Positions 14,760-16,664 of a stretch of 16,664 bases of DNA are shown here, piece after piece. The position numbers and the translations under genes are program-made. Source of the DNA: CAYRPN01 sp964426135 (GTDB lineage: Bacteria; Planctomycetota; Phycisphaerae; Phycisphaerales; Phycisphaeraceae); the NCBI GenBank assembly GCA_964426135.1, contig CAYRPN010000127.1, positions 1 through 16,664 of the forward strand. Direction: 5' to 3'. Position 1 is the stretch's first letter, and every line of letters starts with the position of its first letter. Under the pieces are notes generated by a model. That model did no database searches and was not told where the DNA came from. It worked only from the letters and a program-made list of their open reading frames with translations.

Positions 14760-14826
14760 CCCCATTTAGCCGGCGGGCTTGCCCGCCGGTACGCCCTCGG
14801 CGGGCAAGCCCGCCGGCTAAATGGGG
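14760..14826. repeat. Perfect 28-bp inverted repeat between convergent genes
   Basis: Arms 14760-14787 and 14799-14826 are exact reverse complements (core TAGCCGGCGGGCTTGCC) around an 11-nt loop. Each arm contains a smaller palindrome (GGCGGGC/GCCCGCC). It lies 21 bp after the transporter stop and 80 bp before the end of the opposing gene. It may act as a bidirectional terminator, but it lacks a T-tract and has the look of the other palindromic elements. Confidence 0.93.
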
Positions 14827-14906
14827 GACCGCCAATTCGCCAAGTTATTTCGGCCTCGTTTCTTAGCGCGCCTGACCGGCATGCCGTCAACGCCGATTGA
14901 AGCGGA

Positions 14907-16055
14907 TCACTTCGGCGTGATCTGCACCTTCGTGTCGTACTTGCCGGGGAAGGATTGATTGGCGTAGCTGGGGTTCATGCCGATGCCCAGGTACAGCGTG
15001 CCGGCTTTCTTGGCGACGATGGTGAGCTTGGAGCCGACTTTGAACTCCGGCCCGCTGTCGCCGATGCGACCGACGAGCACGCCGGCGGGCATGTCCTGTC
15101 CGCGGTAGAGACCGTAGTTGGGGCTGCCGTCGGGGCCGGACATCGCGCCGCTGCCCCAGGGCGTCATGGTGATCGAGCCCTCGGCGGAAATCTTCAGGCG
15201 ATCGCCGACCTCCACGCGAATCTTCGTGTTCTTCCAGTTGCGGCCCGCCATGTTCGATCCCTCCACCGCGATGGTGCGGCGAAGTTCTTCCTTCGCCAAC
15301 ACCGTGCGGTCCGCCCGCTTGATGTCACCGAGGGCGACGGTGAGCTGTCCGAACTTGCTGGCGATGGCGAACTGCTTCTGAACCACCTTGCCCACCACGG
15401 TGAAATCCGTGGTCACGATCGTGTCGAGCTTGATCATGTCCGCATTCGCGGCGGCGTCTTCCTCATCGTCGCCGGCTTCCTCAAAGCCCTCCATCAGGGT
15501 CTTGATCCGGCGAACGCGCTCGGCGTTGTCGTCGCCCTTGCTCCGGGCGTCCAGCAGTTTGCGGATCGAAGGCCCGATCTTGGCCAGTTCCTTCTGCGCT
15601 GCCTCGCGCTCGTTGAACTCCGCCGAGCCCAGTGCTTCGATCAGGTCGGTGATCTTCTTGCCCAGTTCAGGCAGGCTGTCGAGACCCGGACGCACGCTGA
15701 TGATGCTGGTCACGGGGATGGTGAGCTTGCCGAAGGACGTCTCCACTTCCAGATCCTTGATCGAGAGCTTGCCCATCACGGTGGTGCCGTCCATCAGGTG
15801 GATGCGGATGATTTCCGGATCGGCCGGCGGCGGCGGCGGGGCGGCGGGAGATTCTTCTTCTTTGTCGTCTTCCTTTTTCTTTTCCTTTTCGTCGGCGGTC
15901 TTGGCCTCGGGCGCTTTGTCCTTGCGGCCGAACAGCTTCAACTGCACCGCGGGCACCGCCTGGACGGCAGGGGCTTCGATCACGACATCGCCCTCGTCGG
16001 CAAGCACGGGGATGGCGGCCAGCAGCAGGGCGACGATCAAGGCTGACATTCGCAT
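14907..16055 (-). CDS. Exported multidomain protein with C-terminal LecA-like domain
   Basis: A 382-residue predicted secreted or periplasmic protein. Residues 1-19 are a signal peptide ending VLA. A charged Lys/Glu linker (45-70) and PPPPP (73-77) follow. Residues 81-123 and 208-250 look like two copies of one beta motif (TSFGKLTIPVTSI; SKFGQLTVALGDI). Between them, 133-190 is helical with NEREAAQKELAKIG and ERVRRIKTL, a HEAT-like pattern I recall from planctomycete proteins. Residues 262-382 resemble the PA-I galactophilic lectin LecA: GRNWKNTKIRVEVGDRLKI, GVLVGRIGDSG, YANQSFPGKYDTKVQI. In LecA this fold binds calcium and galactose, but the calcium ligands are only partly matched here. GAGGAG lies 6 nt before the ATG at 16055. 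The gene appears monocistronic. Function is unknown; a carbohydrate-binding envelope role is inferred. Confidence 0.83.
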   Translation of the reverse strand: MRMSALIVALLLAAIPVLADEGDVVIEAPAVQAVPAVQLKLFGRKDKAPEAKTADEKEKKKEDDKEEESPAAPPPPPADPEIIRIHLMDGTTVMGKLSIKDLEVETSFGKLTIPVTSIISVRPGLDSLPELGKKITDLIEALGSAEFNEREAAQKELAKIGPSIRKLLDARSKGDDNAERVRRIKTLMEGFEEAGDDEEDAAANADMIKLDTIVTTDFTVVGKVVQKQFAIASKFGQLTVALGDIKRADRTVLAKEELRRTIAVEGSNMAGRNWKNTKIRVEVGDRLKISAEGSITMTPWGSGAMSGPDGSPNYGLYRGQDMPAGVLVGRIGDSGPEFKVGSKLTIVAKKAGTLYLGIGMNPSYANQSFPGKYDTKVQITPK

Positions 16056-16061
16056 TATTTG

Positions 16062-16067
16062 CTCCTC
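16062..16067 (-). promoter_or_regulatory. Ribosome binding site of the LecA-like gene
   Basis: GAGGAG on the minus strand, 6 nt before the ATG at 16055. It decides the start over the upstream in-frame ATG at 16160, which would displace the signal peptide from the N-terminus. Confidence 0.85.
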
Positions 16068-16252
16068 GCGGATGGAATGCGTGGTGGTGGGGCAGGGTTG
16101 CGCACGAAAACCGCCTACAGGGTAGACGCATCCTACCGCAAATCGTTCGAAACCGGGCACGGGTCGCCGCCGAATTCCCGGGTTGTTACAACCGCGTCAC
16201 AGTTCGCGGATCATGCCGAACATTCCGCATGGAAGTCATCCCACGCATAGCG

Positions 16253-16312
16253 ACGGGGCTTGCCCCGGCGGGGGTGTGGTCGTGTGCCCCTTCGCAGCGG
16301 GGAAAGCCCCGT
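16253..16312. repeat. Inverted repeat, ACGGGGCTT arms
   Basis: ACGGGGCTT (16253-16261) pairs with AAGCCCCGT (16304-16312). GC-rich stretches inside (CCCCGGCGGGG) can fold separately. No T-tract. Confidence 0.65.
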
Positions 16313-16366
16313 GGGTCTGCCCAGTTTTCCGGGGGCCGCATTTGCTCCTCTCCCCCCGGGAGCCAA

Positions 16367-16484
16367 GGCAATTGCATTTGGACCTTGACGGGAGGTCGAG
16401 GCTCCTGCCGAGCCGCGAAAAACTACGAGCGCACGAGATTGTTCGCGGCTCGGCGGGAGCCTCGCCCTCCCATATGCAATTGCC
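16367..16484. repeat. MITE-like palindromic element with 11-bp terminal inverted repeats
   Basis: The ends GGCAATTGCAT (16367-16377) and ATGCAATTGCC (16474-16484) are perfect inverted repeats. An inner pair of 30-base arms (16390-16419 and 16442-16471) matches at 28 positions and contains GAGGCTCCTGCCGAGCCG. The direct repeat CCCCGGGAGCC occurs just outside both ends (16354-16364 and 16488-16498), offset by 2 and 3 bp. No transposase is present. Confidence 0.85.
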
Positions 16485-16583
16485 CTGCCCCGGGAGCCTG
16501 AGAACTTTTCCTCGCGCTCCCGTTCTGGCATGGTAGGCTCATCATGGACGATCCAATTCCTCTTCCCTCCATGGCATCGGACA

Positions 16584-16601
16584 CTCCTTGCAAACAAGGA
16601 G
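16584..16601. repeat. 7-bp hairpin CTCCTTG/CAAGGAG
   Basis: CTCCTTG (16584-16590) and CAAGGAG (16595-16601) flank CAAA. TCGG and CCGA outside them extend the pairing after a small bulge. No T-tract follows. Confidence 0.65.
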
Positions 16602-16643
16602 GCCGATAGCCTAAGGAGCCGTGCAGGATCAACATCGCATGTG

Positions 16644-16664
16644 GGACGACTTTCCAAGTCGTCC
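16644..16664. repeat. Perfect 9-bp hairpin at the window edge
   Basis: GGACGACTT (16644-16652) and AAGTCGTCC (16656-16664) flank TCC. The window ends exactly at the second arm, so a larger element may continue beyond it. Confidence 0.75.

Larger units (their letters stand above)
16056..16664. other. Gene-free right end rich in palindromic elements
   Basis: No credible coding region. The open frames here cross palindromes and lack family motifs or ribosome binding sites. The first 150 bp or so should hold the promoter of the minus-strand lectin-like gene, but no firm -35/-10 could be assigned. A short symmetric GGTAG/CTACC lies near 16120-16140. Four separate inverted repeats follow to the window edge. 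Confidence 0.6.

Noticed and set aside
14799..14826. Classical rho-independent terminator at the convergent junction
   Set aside because: The stem is perfect, but no T-tract follows on either strand, so it is listed as a repeat with a possible terminator role.
16183..16657. Several open frames of 60-150 codons at the right end on both strands
   Set aside because: They cross three palindromic elements, overlap each other in many frames, and show no motifs.

Overview
The window looks like a chromosome segment from a GC-rich Gram-negative bacterium, most likely a planctomycete (Phycisphaerae-like). This is inferred from a PEP-CTERM protein, a type IV pilus locus with unusually large minor pilins, a secreted protein joining a HEAT-like helical segment to a LecA-like domain, and very repeat-rich intergenic DNA. 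No rRNA or other taxonomic marker is present, so the assignment is tentative. No tRNA, rRNA, CRISPR array, transposase, recombinase or phage gene was seen.

Layout: (1) 409-1656 (+) encodes an exported PEP-CTERM protein followed by a strong intrinsic terminator. (2) 2017-8622 (+) is a type IV pilus block: PilT retraction ATPase, PilC platform protein, a PilV-like prepilin, a 736-residue PilX-like protein with EF-hand-like loops, and a PilW/GspJ-like prepilin. PilB, a major pilin and the prepilin peptidase are not in the window. (3) 8833-11192 (-) holds a PLP-dependent threonine dehydratase-like enzyme and an M20 (ArgE/DapE-type) amidohydrolase. (4) 11314-14739 (+) holds a predicted Tat-exported lipoprotein amidohydrolase (COG3618 type), a creatininase-family enzyme and an ACS-family MFS transporter; together they suggest a small uptake/hydrolysis pathway for an organic acid, lactone or amide. 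(5) 14907-16055 (-) encodes an exported multidomain protein with a C-terminal LecA-like domain. (6) 16056-16664 has no credible gene and several palindromic elements.

The most striking signal is between the genes. Most gaps carry a different inverted-repeat element, often built as two hairpin units facing each other (BIME-like). One family occurs twice (4472-4561 and 12267-12373), and the second copy supplies the stop codon of the gene before it. A 7-bp repeat (AATCCGA, or its complement) fills the gaps between the minor pilin genes and runs into the coding start of two of them. There it encodes the prepilin leader peptide N-P-K-S-(E/D)-(I/V)-R. Because 7 and 3 share no factor, the canonical unit reads as the same cyclic heptapeptide in all three frames and has no stop codon on either strand. 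It is therefore coding-compatible, but a change of one unit would shift the frame of the downstream pilin. This repeat-leader arrangement is the best candidate here for something undescribed.
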